Source: Desulfuromonas sp.
GTDB lineage: Bacteria; Desulfobacterota; Desulfuromonadia; Desulfuromonadales; Geothermobacteraceae
Direction: 5' to 3'
Assembly (NCBI GenBank): GCA_002868905.1
Contig: PKUA01000001.1
Location: forward strand, 1-64,000
DNA length: 64,000 nucleotides
Shown here one piece after another: positions 7,680-19,394 of the stretch (its first letter is position 1; each line of letters starts with the position of its first letter). The position numbers were made by a program, and so were the translations under genes. Below the pieces are notes generated by a model. The model was given only the letters and a program-made list of their open reading frames with translations. It ran no database searches and was not told where the DNA came from.

Positions 7680-8498
7680 TTAGGCCGCGCCGCCGGCGCG
7701 TTTGATAACCTCTTTGTACATAGCAGTGTATTCCGGCTTGTCTTCCTGGTGGAGGATGCCGGTCAGGGTCTTGCCTTCGAGCTGCTCGGCCGTCATCTTG
7801 GATGCGGCGGCAACCGGAACGGAGATGTCCTTAAGGCGCTTCATCATGTCGACGACGCTACGGAACTTGTTGCGCCGGCCGTAAGTGGTCGGGCAGTCGT
7901 CGAGAACCTCGATAACCGCTAACCCCTTGTGCTTGATCCCTTCGGTGATCAGCTTGTCGATCTGGGTGGCGTGGAACGCGGTGGTCCGGGCGACGAACGT
8001 GGCACCAGCGCCAATGGCAAGCTTGCTGATGTCGAAAATCGGATCAGGGTTGCCGTACGGCGTGGTCGAGGCCTTGTCCCCGGTCGGTGTGCAGGGGGAG
8101 AACTGGCCGCCGGTCATGCCGTAGATGTAGTTGTTCATGATGACATAGGTCATGTCGATGTTACGGCGGCAGGCATGGATGAAGTGGTTACCGCCGATGG
8201 CGGTCCCGTCACCGTCACCGCCGCAGACGATCACGTTCATCTCCGGCTTGGCCATCTTAACGCCGGTGGCGAAAGCGGCGGCACGACCGTGAGCGGTGTG
8301 CAGGGTGCAGGCATCGAGATAGCCGGGAAGGCGGCTGGCGCAGCCGATCCCGGAGACGATCGCGGTATTGTCGCGGTCGAGTTCGCAGGTGTCCATGGCC
8401 CGGATCAGGCCTTTCATGACGATACCGTGACCGCAGCCGGGGCACCAGATATGCGGCAGCTTGCCGGGACGGATCGATTTATCATAATCGTAAGCCAT
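7680..8498 (-). CDS. korB: 2-oxoglutarate:ferredoxin oxidoreductase, beta (TPP-binding) subunit
   Basis: The 272-aa product has HIWCPGCGHGIVMKGLIRA near the N-terminus, SGIGCASRLPGYL, HTAHGRAAAFATGVKMA and the TPP/Mg motif VCGGDGDGTAIGGNHFIHACRRN with NNYIYGMTGGQ. These are the thiamine-diphosphate-binding features of the beta subunit. Its ATG overlaps the korA stop by 1 nt (TAATG), so the two chains are translationally coupled. With KorA it forms the catalytic core that decarboxylates the 2-oxoacid. Confidence 0.92.
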   Translation of the reverse strand: MAYDYDKSIRPGKLPHIWCPGCGHGIVMKGLIRAMDTCELDRDNTAIVSGIGCASRLPGYLDACTLHTAHGRAAAFATGVKMAKPEMNVIVCGGDGDGTAIGGNHFIHACRRNIDMTYVIMNNYIYGMTGGQFSPCTPTGDKASTTPYGNPDPIFDISKLAIGAGATFVARTTAFHATQIDKLITEGIKHKGLAVIEVLDDCPTTYGRRNKFRSVVDMMKRLKDISVPVAAASKMTAEQLEGKTLTGILHQEDKPEYTAMYKEVIKRAGGAA

Positions 8499-9637
8499 TA
8501 CAGCACCTCCTTAACCTGGGCAATGATCTGGCCAGGATTGATCGGCTCACCGTCGACCCGGTGAACGCCGGCAATTTTGCAAGCACCCATTGCCACACGC
8601 TCGACTTCCAAAATCATCTGACCGAGGTTCATCTCGGGGACGACAATAGCTTTCGCCTGCTTGGCGAGTTCGGCGGTCCGCTTCTCCGGGAACGGCCAGA
8701 GGGTGATCGGACGGAACAGGCCGGCCTTGATCCCTTCCTTGCGCAGTTCGTTGACCGCGTAGCGTGAGGAGCGGGCTGTCGAACCGTAAGCCCAGATAAT
8801 CACCTCGGCGTCTTCGGTCAGGTACTCCTCGTTGCTCTCGATGTCGGCCAGGGCGGTCGGATTCTTGACCTTGGAGATCTGCCGGCGCTCTTCAGCGTCA
8901 ACCAGATCGGCCTTGGTGGTCGGGAAGCCGTCTTCCGCCTTGTTCAGGCCTGTGACGTGGTATTTGTAGCCGGAGCCGAAAGCGGCCAGCGGCGGGACAT
9001 CCCCGAAGGAGGTGTCGTACGGTTTGTAGGCTTCCGGGCCGACACTCGGGGCGGTCCGGTCGATAACTTCGAGTTCGCCCGGTTCGGGGAACTCGACCGG
9101 CTCACGCATGTGGCCGACGATCTCATCGTACAGCACCTGGACCGGCATACGATATTTCTCGGCCAGGTTGAATGCGCGCACCGTTTCACTGAAGATTTCC
9201 TGGCAGGAGGCCGGGACGAGTGCGATGGCGGCATGATCGCCGTGGGTACCCCACATGGCCTGCATGACGTCGGACTGGCCGGGGCCGGTCGGCATCCCGG
9301 TAGACGGGCCGCCACGCATGACGTTGATGATAACGCAGGGAGTTTCGGCGATGCAGGCATAGCCGATCAACTCCTGCTTAAGGGAAACGCCGGGGCCGGA
9401 GGTCGCGGTCAGCGCCTTGGCACCGGTCAGCGAGGCTCCGATAACGGAGGCCATGGCGCCGATTTCGTCTTCCATCTGAATGAATTTTCCACCAATTTTC
9501 GGCAGTTCGCCGGATAGGACTTCCGCAACTTCGGTCGAGGGTGTAATCGGGTACCCGCCGAAGAAGGAACAGCCGGCATAAAGCGCCCCGTGGGCGCAGG
9601 CTTCGTTCCCCTGAAGGAGTGCAACTTTCTTGGCCAC
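8498..9637 (-). CDS. korA: 2-oxoglutarate:ferredoxin oxidoreductase, alpha subunit
   Basis: The 379-aa protein has the alpha/pyrimidine-domain blocks GNEACAHGALYAGCSFFGGYPITPSTE, QMEDEIGAMASVIGASLTGAKALTATSGPG and MRGGPSTGMPTGPGQSD. The catalytic-region Glu (EDEIGA) interacts with TPP bound on the beta subunit. It is the second gene of the operon, 23 nt after korD. In acetate-oxidising Geobacter relatives this enzyme runs the TCA cycle oxidatively and passes electrons to ferredoxin. Confidence 0.92.
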   Translation of the reverse strand: MAKKVALLQGNEACAHGALYAGCSFFGGYPITPSTEVAEVLSGELPKIGGKFIQMEDEIGAMASVIGASLTGAKALTATSGPGVSLKQELIGYACIAETPCVIINVMRGGPSTGMPTGPGQSDVMQAMWGTHGDHAAIALVPASCQEIFSETVRAFNLAEKYRMPVQVLYDEIVGHMREPVEFPEPGELEVIDRTAPSVGPEAYKPYDTSFGDVPPLAAFGSGYKYHVTGLNKAEDGFPTTKADLVDAEERRQISKVKNPTALADIESNEEYLTEDAEVIIWAYGSTARSSRYAVNELRKEGIKAGLFRPITLWPFPEKRTAELAKQAKAIVVPEMNLGQMILEVERVAMGACKIAGVHRVDGEPINPGQIIAQVKEVL

Positions 9638-9660
9638 GTTAACCTTCCTCCTCTATTGTG

Positions 9661-9861
9661 TTAGGCAATTTTATTAACTTTGATGGCAAAGTCGGGGCAG
9701 CGCAGTTCGCATTGCATGCAAGCGATGCAGGCTTCTGGCTTAGCGGCCTTGACAACGAAGAGATCCATTTCGAGAACCTTGGTCGGGCAGAATTCAACAC
9801 AGATATTGCAGCCCTTGCAATACTTCTCAATGATCTCGACTTCTCCTTTAGCCTTGCTCAT
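9661..9861 (-). CDS. korD: 2-oxoglutarate:ferredoxin oxidoreductase, delta (2[4Fe-4S] ferredoxin) subunit
   Basis: This 66-aa protein has two [4Fe-4S] motifs, CKGCNICVEFCP (Cys15, 18, 21, 25) and CIACMQCELRCP. It moves electrons from the KorAB active site to soluble ferredoxin. It is the first gene of korDABC, and its ATG 9861 is preceded by AAAGGAGAC. The 170-nt gap upstream, beyond the mdh terminator, should hold the operon promoter. I see no copy there of the palindrome found at mdh, icd and acnB. Confidence 0.9.
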   Translation of the reverse strand: MSKAKGEVEIIEKYCKGCNICVEFCPTKVLEMDLFVVKAAKPEACIACMQCELRCPDFAIKVNKIA

Positions 9862-10034
9862 TACCGTTAGTCTCCTTTGTCGAATTTACCGTTTGTCACG
9901 GTTTGTGAAAACGGCGGAATCCTACCATAGGTGGCGATTTTGTGCCAAGGATATTGTTTACGCCATCTGGGGTTTCAGCCGGGGTGAAAAGATTGTTCAT
10001 CCAGGTTGAAGAAGTGGGGCGGAGAATAAAAGAA

Positions 10035-10062
10035 AGAAGGGCAATGTCGCCATTGCCCTTCT
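10035..10062 (-). terminator. Terminator of mdh
   Basis: AGAAGGGCAATG and CATTGCCCTTCT form a perfect 12-bp stem with loop TCGC. On the minus strand it is followed by a T-rich tract (TTCTTTTATT). Confidence 0.88.
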
Positions 10063-10087
10063 CCTTGGCACTTGATCAAGTCATTCC

Positions 10088-11071
<984 letters not shown>

Positions 11072-11140
11072 TCACCGGCCCGGTCCGGCCGGCACGGTTA
11101 AAACCACGTTTGGAATTCAGTGCCACATATCAAAGAGGCG

Positions 11141-11155
11141 TGTATACAGTATACA
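11141..11155. promoter_or_regulatory. Palindromic operator overlapping the mdh promoter
   Basis: TGTATAC-A-GTATACA is a perfect 7-1-7 palindrome. On the minus strand TTGACA (11174-11169), 15 bp, then TATACT (11153-11148, inside the palindrome) form a promoter-like pair upstream of mdh. A protein bound here would cover the -10. The same arrangement is found before icd and acnB. Confidence 0.7.
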
Positions 11156-11339
11156 AACAAAATTTGGCTGTCAAGACCTTTGCGAACTGTCAAACATTTA
11201 TCTACATTTTGCCCGGAGACGTGGGTGGCTCATGGTCTTTTACCGTGCTGATCAATAGGGGGTCAGATGTGTCGATCGAGAGCTGAAAGCCGGTCGTTAT
11301 TCCTGAAATATCTGGATGAAGGGGCGATCGATGAAAAAA

Positions 11340-11367
11340 GAAAAGCCCGCCGGAAGGCGGGCTTTTC
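11340..11367 (-). terminator. Terminator of icd
   Basis: GAAAAGCCCGCC and GGCGGGCTTTTC form a perfect 12-bp stem with loop GGAA, followed on the minus strand by TTTTTTC. Confidence 0.9.
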
Positions 11368-11399
11368 GAGGTGTTGCTGAACCGATTGTCAGGACAGGC

Positions 11400-13625
11400 T
11401 TACATCGCGTCGATAATCGCGTTGTAGGTCGCACTCGGACGCATGGCCGCGGCGGCCTTGGCCGGATCGGGGCGGAAGTAACCGCCGACATCGACCGGCT
11501 CGCCCTGGCAGTCTATCAACTCCTGGTCGATCTTGGCTGCATTGTCGCTCAGTTGCTGGGCGACCTGGGCGAAGCGTGCCTTCAACTCGGCGTCCTTGTC
11601 CTGGGCGGCCAGGGCCTGGGCCCAGTAGACCGAAAGCCAGAAGCTGCTGCCGCGGTTGTCAATCTCTTTAACTTTCCGTGACGGAAGTTTCTGATTTTCG
11701 AGATAGCTACCGATCGCTGCGTCGAGGGTTTCAGCCAGGACGGCGGCCTTGTTGTTGTCGAAATTCTTGGCGACCAGTTCCAGGGACGGGACCAGAGCGC
11801 AATACTCACCGAGGGAATCCCAGCGGATGTGACCCTCCTTGAGGAGCTGCTGGACATGCTTCGGAGCCGAGCCGCCGGCGCCGGTCTCGAACAGGCCGCC
11901 ACCGGCCAGCAACGGCACGATGGAGAGCATGCGGGCGGAGGTGCCGAGTTCAAGGATCGGGAAGAGGTCGGTCAGGTAGTCTCGGAGGACGTTGCCGGTC
12001 ACCGAGATGGTGTTCAGACCTTTGCGGACCCGCTCGAGGGAAAATTTCATCGCTTCGACCGGGGCCATGATGCGGATGTCAAGCCCGGTGGTGTCGAATT
12101 CCGGGAGGTACTTGTTGACCTTCTTGATGATCTGTGCGTCGTGGCCGCGTTTCTCATCGAGCCAGAAGATGGCCGGCTCACCAGAGTCTTTGGCGCGGTT
12201 GACCGCCAGCTTGACCCAGTCTTTGATCGGGGTGTCTTTGGCCTGACTGGAGCGGTAGATGTCGCCGGTGCTGACCGGTTGTTCCATCAAGACTTCGCCA
12301 GCCGAATTGACCACCTGGAATTTGCCGTTGGACGGGGCTTCGAAGGTCTTGTCGTGGGAGCCGTACTCTTCGGCCTTCTGTGCCATCAGGCCGACGTTGG
12401 CGACGCTGCCCATGGTGGCCGGGTTGAACTGGCCGTTTTTGTTGGCATCTTCAACGATCTCACGGTACATGGTGGCATAGCAGCGGTCAGGAACCATGGC
12501 GATGGTGTCCTGCAGCTCGTCCTGCAGATTCCACATCCGGCCGCCGTCACGGACAACGTTCGGCATCGAGGCGTCGACGATCACGTCGTTCGGCACATGC
12601 AGGTTGGTGATGTTCTTGCGGGAATCGACCATGGCCAGGGCCGGGCCGGTCTCGTAACACTTGGCAATGTCGGCTTCAATTTCGGCCTTCTTGTCAGCCG
12701 GAAGCTTGGCGAGCTTGGCGAGGATGTCGCCCATGCCGTAATTCGGGCTGGCGCCGATCGACTTCAGGGAGTCGGCATGCTTCACGAGGGCGTCCTTGAA
12801 GTAGACCTTGACACAGTGGCCGAACATGATCGGATCAGAGATCTTCATCATGGTCGCCTTGAGGTGCAGGGAGAGAAGCACACCCTTCTCTTTGGCCTCT
12901 TGCGCGGTCTCAGCGTAGAATTTTTGCAGTTCGGCAACCTTCATCACCGAGCTGTCGAACACCTCGCCGGCCTGCAGGGCGACGTCCTTCATGTCGGTTG
13001 CGGTGCCAGATGCGTCAACGAACTGGATCTTGACGGTGTCGGCCTTCTCCATGGTGACAGACTTCTCGGTTTCGTAGAAGTCGCCGCCATCCATGTGGGC
13101 GACGCGGCACTTCGAGGTGCCCGGAGCCGGCCAGTCCTGCATCATGCGGTGGGGGTTCTTCTGGGCGAATTTTTTGACGGAAGCGGCAGCGCGGCGATCC
13201 GAGTTCCCTTCACGCAACACCGGGTTGACGGCCGAACCGAGACATTTGGCGAAGCGCGCCTGCAGTTCCTTCTCTGCCGGGGTGGTCGCTTCTTCGGGGT
13301 AGCTGGGGATGTCGTAGCCCTTCTCCTGCAGTTCCTTGATGGCATCCTGCAGCTGCGGAATCGAGGCGCTGATGTTCGGCAGTTTAATAACGTTGGCTTC
13401 GGGGGTCTTGACCAGGTCGCCCAGTTCCGCCAGGTAGTCGGAAATTTTTTGGTCTTCCGTCAGCTTGTCGGGGAAGTTGGCGATAATGCGCCCGGACAGG
13501 GAAATGTCCTTGGTTTCGACCTCGATGCCGGTACCCTTGGTGAAAGCCTGCACGACCGGCAGGAAGGCATAGGTTGCCAATGCCGGCGCTTCATCAATTT
13601 CTGACCAGATAATCTTTGCTGTCAT
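11400..13625 (-). CDS. icd: Isocitrate dehydrogenase, NADP-dependent, monomeric type
   Basis: From ATG 13625 (AAGGAGAG ribosome site) the protein is 741 aa, the size of monomeric IDH. The family start [28 protein letters not shown] is present. Other family blocks follow: RREGN-like [44 protein letters not shown] and [19 protein letters not shown]. It oxidatively decarboxylates isocitrate to 2-oxoglutarate, the substrate of KorDABC nearby. A longer in-frame ATG at 13658 lacks a ribosome site and adds residues not seen in the family. It is transcribed alone, from a palindrome-containing promoter about 190 nt upstream. Confidence 0.95.
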   Translation of the reverse strand: MTAKIIWSEIDEAPALATYAFLPVVQAFTKGTGIEVETKDISLSGRIIANFPDKLTEDQKISDYLAELGDLVKTPEANVIKLPNISASIPQLQDAIKELQEKGYDIPSYPEEATTPAEKELQARFAKCLGSAVNPVLREGNSDRRAAASVKKFAQKNPHRMMQDWPAPGTSKCRVAHMDGGDFYETEKSVTMEKADTVKIQFVDASGTATDMKDVALQAGEVFDSSVMKVAELQKFYAETAQEAKEKGVLLSLHLKATMMKISDPIMFGHCVKVYFKDALVKHADSLKSIGASPNYGMGDILAKLAKLPADKKAEIEADIAKCYETGPALAMVDSRKNITNLHVPNDVIVDASMPNVVRDGGRMWNLQDELQDTIAMVPDRCYATMYREIVEDANKNGQFNPATMGSVANVGLMAQKAEEYGSHDKTFEAPSNGKFQVVNSAGEVLMEQPVSTGDIYRSSQAKDTPIKDWVKLAVNRAKDSGEPAIFWLDEKRGHDAQIIKKVNKYLPEFDTTGLDIRIMAPVEAMKFSLERVRKGLNTISVTGNVLRDYLTDLFPILELGTSARMLSIVPLLAGGGLFETGAGGSAPKHVQQLLKEGHIRWDSLGEYCALVPSLELVAKNFDNNKAAVLAETLDAAIGSYLENQKLPSRKVKEIDNRGSSFWLSVYWAQALAAQDKDAELKARFAQVAQQLSDNAAKIDQELIDCQGEPVDVGGYFRPDPAKAAAAMRPSATYNAIIDAM

Positions 13626-13809
13626 GTCTTCTCTCCTTGATGTTTGTGCAAATGCCACGGTGACGGGTCGGCTGAAGAGAAACCCGGGAATTCAGCCAAG
13701 ATGAAACCCGCAACACCGTGATTAAATTTGGATGTTGGGATAAATAAAAAATCTATTTAAAACGAATGGTTAACAGGGCGATGATGCCCGATAGCCTGCC
13801 AGTGAGCGC

Positions 13810-13824
13810 TGTATACAGTATACA
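13810..13824. promoter_or_regulatory. Palindromic operator overlapping the icd promoter
   Basis: TGTATAC-A-GTATACA is identical to the copy at mdh. On the minus strand TTGACA (13843-13838), 15 bp, and TATACT (13822-13817) again place the palindrome over the -10. The leader to the icd ATG is about 180 nt, AT-rich near 13740-13760, without other recognisable features. Confidence 0.7.
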
Positions 13825-13882
13825 AATAATCGAGGGGTGTCAAGGGGAAATGCGGCGATTGGAACCGGTCCAAAACGTCATT

Positions 13883-14617
13883 CTATCGTTCGGAATTCCG
13901 GATCCCTTTGGGGACCGGGAAGATCTCCGAAGAGCGGGCGGTGGCCCGCGCTTCGTCGAGGTCTGCCTGGCTGTGTTTGCGCGGTACCGTGAGAACCTGG
14001 CCCTGGTAGATCTGACGCGGATCCTTGATCTGGTCGCGGTTCGCCTTGTAGAGCAGCGGCCAGAGCAGGGGGTCGGCATACACCTCGGCTTGCGCGGAGA
14101 TCGTCCAGAGGGTCTCACCTGGAGTCACCTGGTAGCTGAAAACAGGTTGCGGCGGTGGAGGAGAGGGCGGCGGGGCAGGGGTCACCATCGTCACCGACTC
14201 AGATTGCTCTTCGGTCGATTCGTCGATGGAGGCCCGGGGGACGGATTTGTTCTGCTCCGCCTGCTGTTGTTGGCGCTGCAGCTCTTCAAGGATCTTCTGC
14301 TGACGGCGTTTTTCCTGCTCTAGCGCGTCTTTCCTGGAGCGGGCCTGCCGCGTCGCCAGTTTCGCTTTTTCGGCAGCAAAGGGGAGAATCTGCCGAGCAT
14401 GGTCATACTCTTCCTCGGCGATCAGGGATTCCCCGTGAAGCAGGACCGATCTGGCTTGGAGGAAGGCCTCCGGTGCCAACTCGGCAGCACCGGCCGCCGC
14501 CGCAATGTCGAGCTGGTTACGGGCCGTTTCCAGCTCGACAAGAGGCGGTTTGGCGCAGGCGCCAAGCCATAGCGTCAAAAGCAACGCCATCATATTGCGG
14601 GCGAGAGAGTTGGGCAC
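13883..14617 (-). CDS. LysM-domain lipoprotein
   Basis: The product has 244 aa. The lipobox LGAC (Cys21) follows a short hydrophobic signal. Residues 25-110 are Ala/Glu-rich helices (DUF4398-like ETARNQLDIAAAAGAAELAPEAF). A Gln-rich coiled coil (EQEKRRQQKILEELQRQQQQ) and a Pro-rich linker follow. A LysM domain of about 50 residues comes next (YQVTPGETLWTISAQ through QIYQGQVLTVPR). It should be anchored in the outer membrane and bind peptidoglycan. The start is GTG 14617 with GGAG six nt before it. It lies 13 nt after aspS and probably shares that transcript. Confidence 0.82.
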   Translation of the reverse strand: MPNSLARNMMALLLTLWLGACAKPPLVELETARNQLDIAAAAGAAELAPEAFLQARSVLLHGESLIAEEEYDHARQILPFAAEKAKLATRQARSRKDALEQEKRRQQKILEELQRQQQQAEQNKSVPRASIDESTEEQSESVTMVTPAPPPSPPPPQPVFSYQVTPGETLWTISAQAEVYADPLLWPLLYKANRDQIKDPRQIYQGQVLTVPRKHSQADLDEARATARSSEIFPVPKGIRNSER

Positions 14618-14630
14618 GTCCGCTCCGATA

Positions 14631-16430
<1,800 letters not shown>

Positions 16431-16489
16431 GAATTTCCTCCGTAAGGTTCGTATGGTTCGATCGGCCAGAGCCGACGACAAAAGATACA

Positions 16490-16519
16490 ATTATAGGAAC
16501 GCTTATTCCAGGGCGTCAA
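16490..16519 (-). promoter_or_regulatory. Sigma-70 promoter of aspS
   Basis: On the minus strand TTGACG (16519-16514), 18 bp, then a perfect TATAAT (16495-16490). The -35 overlaps the hisS stop codon, so aspS has its own promoter. Confidence 0.65.
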
Positions 16520-17778
16520 GGGGATTCGCCGAGGATCGCGGCCAGGCGTTCAACAACGTCTTCGAGGGGGATGTCCTGTTGGTTCCCGTCGCTCATGTCG
16601 CGTAGCGGTGCAACCCCCTGCGCCAGTTCGTTTTCACCCAGAATCAGAACCCGCTGAGCTCCGAGTTTGTCAGCTCGACGAAATTGGGCTTTGAGACTTC
16701 GACCTTGATAATCCATCTCGACGAAAAAACCTCTGCGCTGCAGGAGGGACATGATGCGGAACGCTTCGCCGGCACCCTCATCGCCAAGCCCGGCGATGAA
16801 CAGGGCCGGGCTTTGTTGCCGGGCGTCGGCATCCCCTTTGAGCAACACCAGTCGCTCCACTCCCATGGCGAAACCGATGCCGGTCAGGTCGGGCCCGCCG
16901 ATCTGTTTCAGCAGGCCGTCGTAACGTCCACCCGCAGCCACGGCGCTCTGAGCGCCAAGACGGTCGGTCAGCAGTTCGAAGGTGGTCTTGGTGTAGTAGT
17001 CGAGGCCACGGACCATGCGCGGATTGACTGTGTAATCAAGCTCCAGAACCTGGAGATGGGACCGGACCGTCGCGAAGTGGGTGTCGCACCCTGCGCAGAG
17101 ATGGTCGAGAATCGACGGTGCGCCGTCCATCGCCTCCTTGCAGGCCGGGACTTTGCAGTCGAGAACCCGCAGCGGGTTGGTCTTGTAACGACGGCGGCAG
17201 TCTTCGCACAACGGTTCAAGCCGCTCCTCGATGAAGTCGACCAGTTGCTTGCGGTACTCCGGTCGGCATTCCGGGCAGCCGAGGGAGTTGACCTGCAGGG
17301 CCACATCGTCGATGCCGACCTCCTGGAAATAGTGGACCAGCATGGCGAGGACCTGGGCATCGATTTTCGGATCGTCGACTCCGATCACCTCGGCCCCGAT
17401 CTGATGGAACTGCCGATAGCGACCTTTTTGCGGTCTCTCGTGGCGGAACATCGGTCCGAAATAATAGAGCTTGTTGATCGGGTCGGACGCATGCAGCTTG
17501 TGCTGGGCGAAGGCGCGCATCACAGGAGCGGTCCCTTCCGGACGGAGCGTCAGGGAATGTCCCCCCTTGTCCTGGAAGGTGTACATCTCCTTTTCCACGA
17601 TGTCGGTGGTTTCGCCGATGGACCGGCAGAAAAGTTCAGTCTTCTCCACGACCGGAACCCGGATTTCCTTGAAGCCGTAGCGTTGAAATACCTCTCTGGC
17701 GGTCTGTTCCAGTTCCTGCCAGATGCCACTTTCGGCCGGCAGGATATCATTCATACCTTTTACAGCGTTGATGCTCAC
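16516..17778 (-). CDS. hisS: Histidyl-tRNA synthetase
   Basis: The 420-aa protein opens with VKGMNDILPAES, the classical HisRS start. Motif 2 is LTLRPEGTAPVMRAF with YFGPMFRHERPQKGRYRQFHQIGAE. The histidine-binding blocks LDYYTKTTFE and GGRYDGL and a C-terminal anticodon domain (AQFRRADKLGAQRVLILGENE) follow. It charges tRNA-His. The start is GTG 17778, with a weak GAGGAT ribosome site. It lies downstream of the GGDEF gene but is separated from it by the hairpin at 17892. Confidence 0.95.
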   Translation of the reverse strand: MSINAVKGMNDILPAESGIWQELEQTAREVFQRYGFKEIRVPVVEKTELFCRSIGETTDIVEKEMYTFQDKGGHSLTLRPEGTAPVMRAFAQHKLHASDPINKLYYFGPMFRHERPQKGRYRQFHQIGAEVIGVDDPKIDAQVLAMLVHYFQEVGIDDVALQVNSLGCPECRPEYRKQLVDFIEERLEPLCEDCRRRYKTNPLRVLDCKVPACKEAMDGAPSILDHLCAGCDTHFATVRSHLQVLELDYTVNPRMVRGLDYYTKTTFELLTDRLGAQSAVAAGGRYDGLLKQIGGPDLTGIGFAMGVERLVLLKGDADARQQSPALFIAGLGDEGAGEAFRIMSLLQRRGFFVEMDYQGRSLKAQFRRADKLGAQRVLILGENELAQGVAPLRDMSDGNQQDIPLEDVVERLAAILGESP

Positions 17779-17891
17779 GACGATCCTCGTTGGTGCTGTG
17801 ATGCCTGTTGTGCCGGACCTGGGTCAGGTCGGCTGTGCAGTTTGTCCCTGCAACTCCCGGCCGGGAGGTGATTATGCTGCAGGGTGAACGT

Positions 17892-17920
17892 AAAACTGGC
17901 CGTTCTGTCGGAACGACCAG
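17892..17920 (-). terminator. Terminator after the Rec-GAF-GGDEF gene
   Basis: Read on the minus strand, CTGGTCGTTC and GAACGGCCAG form a 10-bp stem (one T-G pair) followed by TTTT. Confidence 0.7.
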
Positions 17921-17951
17921 TCGCTACCGAAATGTTGGTCACGGGTCGGGA

Positions 17952-19319
17952 CTAGCTCTTCACCTCTTCGGGACTCCGGGTGACGTTGCGCTGCTTTTTC
18001 CCCTCGTACATGGCTCGGTCCGCCATGTTCAAAATCCCGGTCTTGTCCTTGGCGTGATGCGGGAAGGTGGCATAACCTACCGTCGCGGTAATGCGTGATT
18101 TCTTGTCCGAATTGGCGAGGAAAAGATACGACTCGATTGAGGTCCGGATCCTTTCGGCGACGACACGGGCACCCTGGGTGCCGGTCTCGACCAGCAGGGC
18201 GGTGAACTCGTCTCCACCGTAACGGAACGGTACGTCGACCTCCCGAATGCTTTTCCGCAGCAGCTCGGAGACCTCCTGCAGTGCCGAACTTCCGGCCAGG
18301 TGACCATGGGTGTCGTTGATGGTTTTGAAATTATCGATATCGAAAAAGACCAGGGAGAACTCGAGACCATACCGTTCAGAGCGGCGGATCTCCTGGTCGA
18401 GGGCAATGTCAAGATACCGGAGGTTGTACAGGCCGGTCAGGTCGTCGGTGTAGATCAGTTCTCGCGCCCCCTGGTAGTGCAGAGCGTTGGCAAAGCCGAT
18501 ACAGGTCTGATCGCCAAGAAACTGAAGGTTCCCGTGTGGCGCATCTCCACAGTCCAACCCTTGCTGATTGCACACGACCAGGGCTCCCTTGGTGGTCGCA
18601 TCACATTTCAGCGGGTAGACGAAAATGGTGCGCAGGTCCGCCGGCAGGTTGCTCGATTCGGGGATGTCCTCTTTTTCAAGGGTCTGCAAACCGCTCCTGT
18701 CGATCGCGATATCAACGAGATGTTCTGCGAGACTCTCCGCTTCCGCCCGGTCAACATTACGGGTGGCAAAGACCTTTTTGCTTTCTTTACCGTCGGTCAG
18801 AAAAGCGAAACCACGGCCCCCGCCAATCTCCTGGCAGAGGGTGGATATGCTTCTCTCCAGCAGGCGTTCCAACTCGATCAGCGAGGCAATGTCCTGCCCC
18901 TTCTGGTAGAGGCGGATCTGCTGTTTGAGGATGGAGTTTTCATCCAGCAGGCGGCGCTGGTCGAGACATTTATGAACCAGGTGCCGGAGTTCTTCGGGGC
19001 TGAACGGTTTGGTGAGGTAGTCGCGGGCGCCGTTTTTCAAGGCGAGGATAGCTGTTTCAAGGGTAGCGTTGCCAGTGGCAAGGATGACCTCCGGCGGGTT
19101 GTCCAGGGCCCGTGCCTGGCGCAGCACTTCGAGGCCGTCGACCCCGGGCATAACGAGATCGGTGACAACCAGGTCGACTCCCCCCTGGCGAAGTCTTTCC
19201 ACAGCGGCGGTGCCTGAGTCGACGGTTTCGACCCGGTAGCTGTCTTCACTTAAAGCTTCTGCAAAAAGGTTGCGGAAGAACAGTTCGTCGTCCGCGACCA
19301 GTACAATGGGTTGCGACAT
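17952..19319 (-). CDS. Rec-GAF-GGDEF protein, probable Hypr-type (cGAMP) dinucleotide cyclase
   Basis: The 455-aa protein has a receiver domain (1-120; acidic pocket DD10-11, phospho-acceptor Asp54 in VVTDLVMPG, Lys104). A GAF-like domain spans about 140-285 and a GGDEF domain 290-445. The active site is RYGGDEF (GGDEF at 368-372), and an inhibitory-site motif RxxD (359-362) is present. In the base-contacting segment NDTHGHLAGSSAL, the Asp that contacts guanine in ordinary diguanylate cyclases (PleD Asp344) is Ser344. That Asp-to-Ser change marks the Hypr GGDEF enzymes of Geobacter, which make 3',3'-cGAMP (GacA). The protein probably makes cGAMP and some c-di-GMP, controlled by phosphorylation and perhaps by a GAF ligand. 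It follows comEC by 75 nt. Confidence 0.82.
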   Translation of the reverse strand: MSQPIVLVADDELFFRNLFAEALSEDSYRVETVDSGTAAVERLRQGGVDLVVTDLVMPGVDGLEVLRQARALDNPPEVILATGNATLETAILALKNGARDYLTKPFSPEELRHLVHKCLDQRRLLDENSILKQQIRLYQKGQDIASLIELERLLERSISTLCQEIGGGRGFAFLTDGKESKKVFATRNVDRAEAESLAEHLVDIAIDRSGLQTLEKEDIPESSNLPADLRTIFVYPLKCDATTKGALVVCNQQGLDCGDAPHGNLQFLGDQTCIGFANALHYQGARELIYTDDLTGLYNLRYLDIALDQEIRRSERYGLEFSLVFFDIDNFKTINDTHGHLAGSSALQEVSELLRKSIREVDVPFRYGGDEFTALLVETGTQGARVVAERIRTSIESYLFLANSDKKSRITATVGYATFPHHAKDKTGILNMADRAMYEGKKQRNVTRSPEEVKS

Positions 19320-19394
19320 TCGTTAAATCTCCGTTTTTTCAAGAGATTGAAGCTATCAGAAACTGTTGCGGGTGTCAACGGCTCAGAACACGAC

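Noticed and set aside
11829-13604. 591-codon open frame on the + strand opposite icd
   Set aside because: It is the antisense shadow of a GC-rich gene; it has no ribosome site or recognisable domain, while the minus frame is clearly monomeric IDH.
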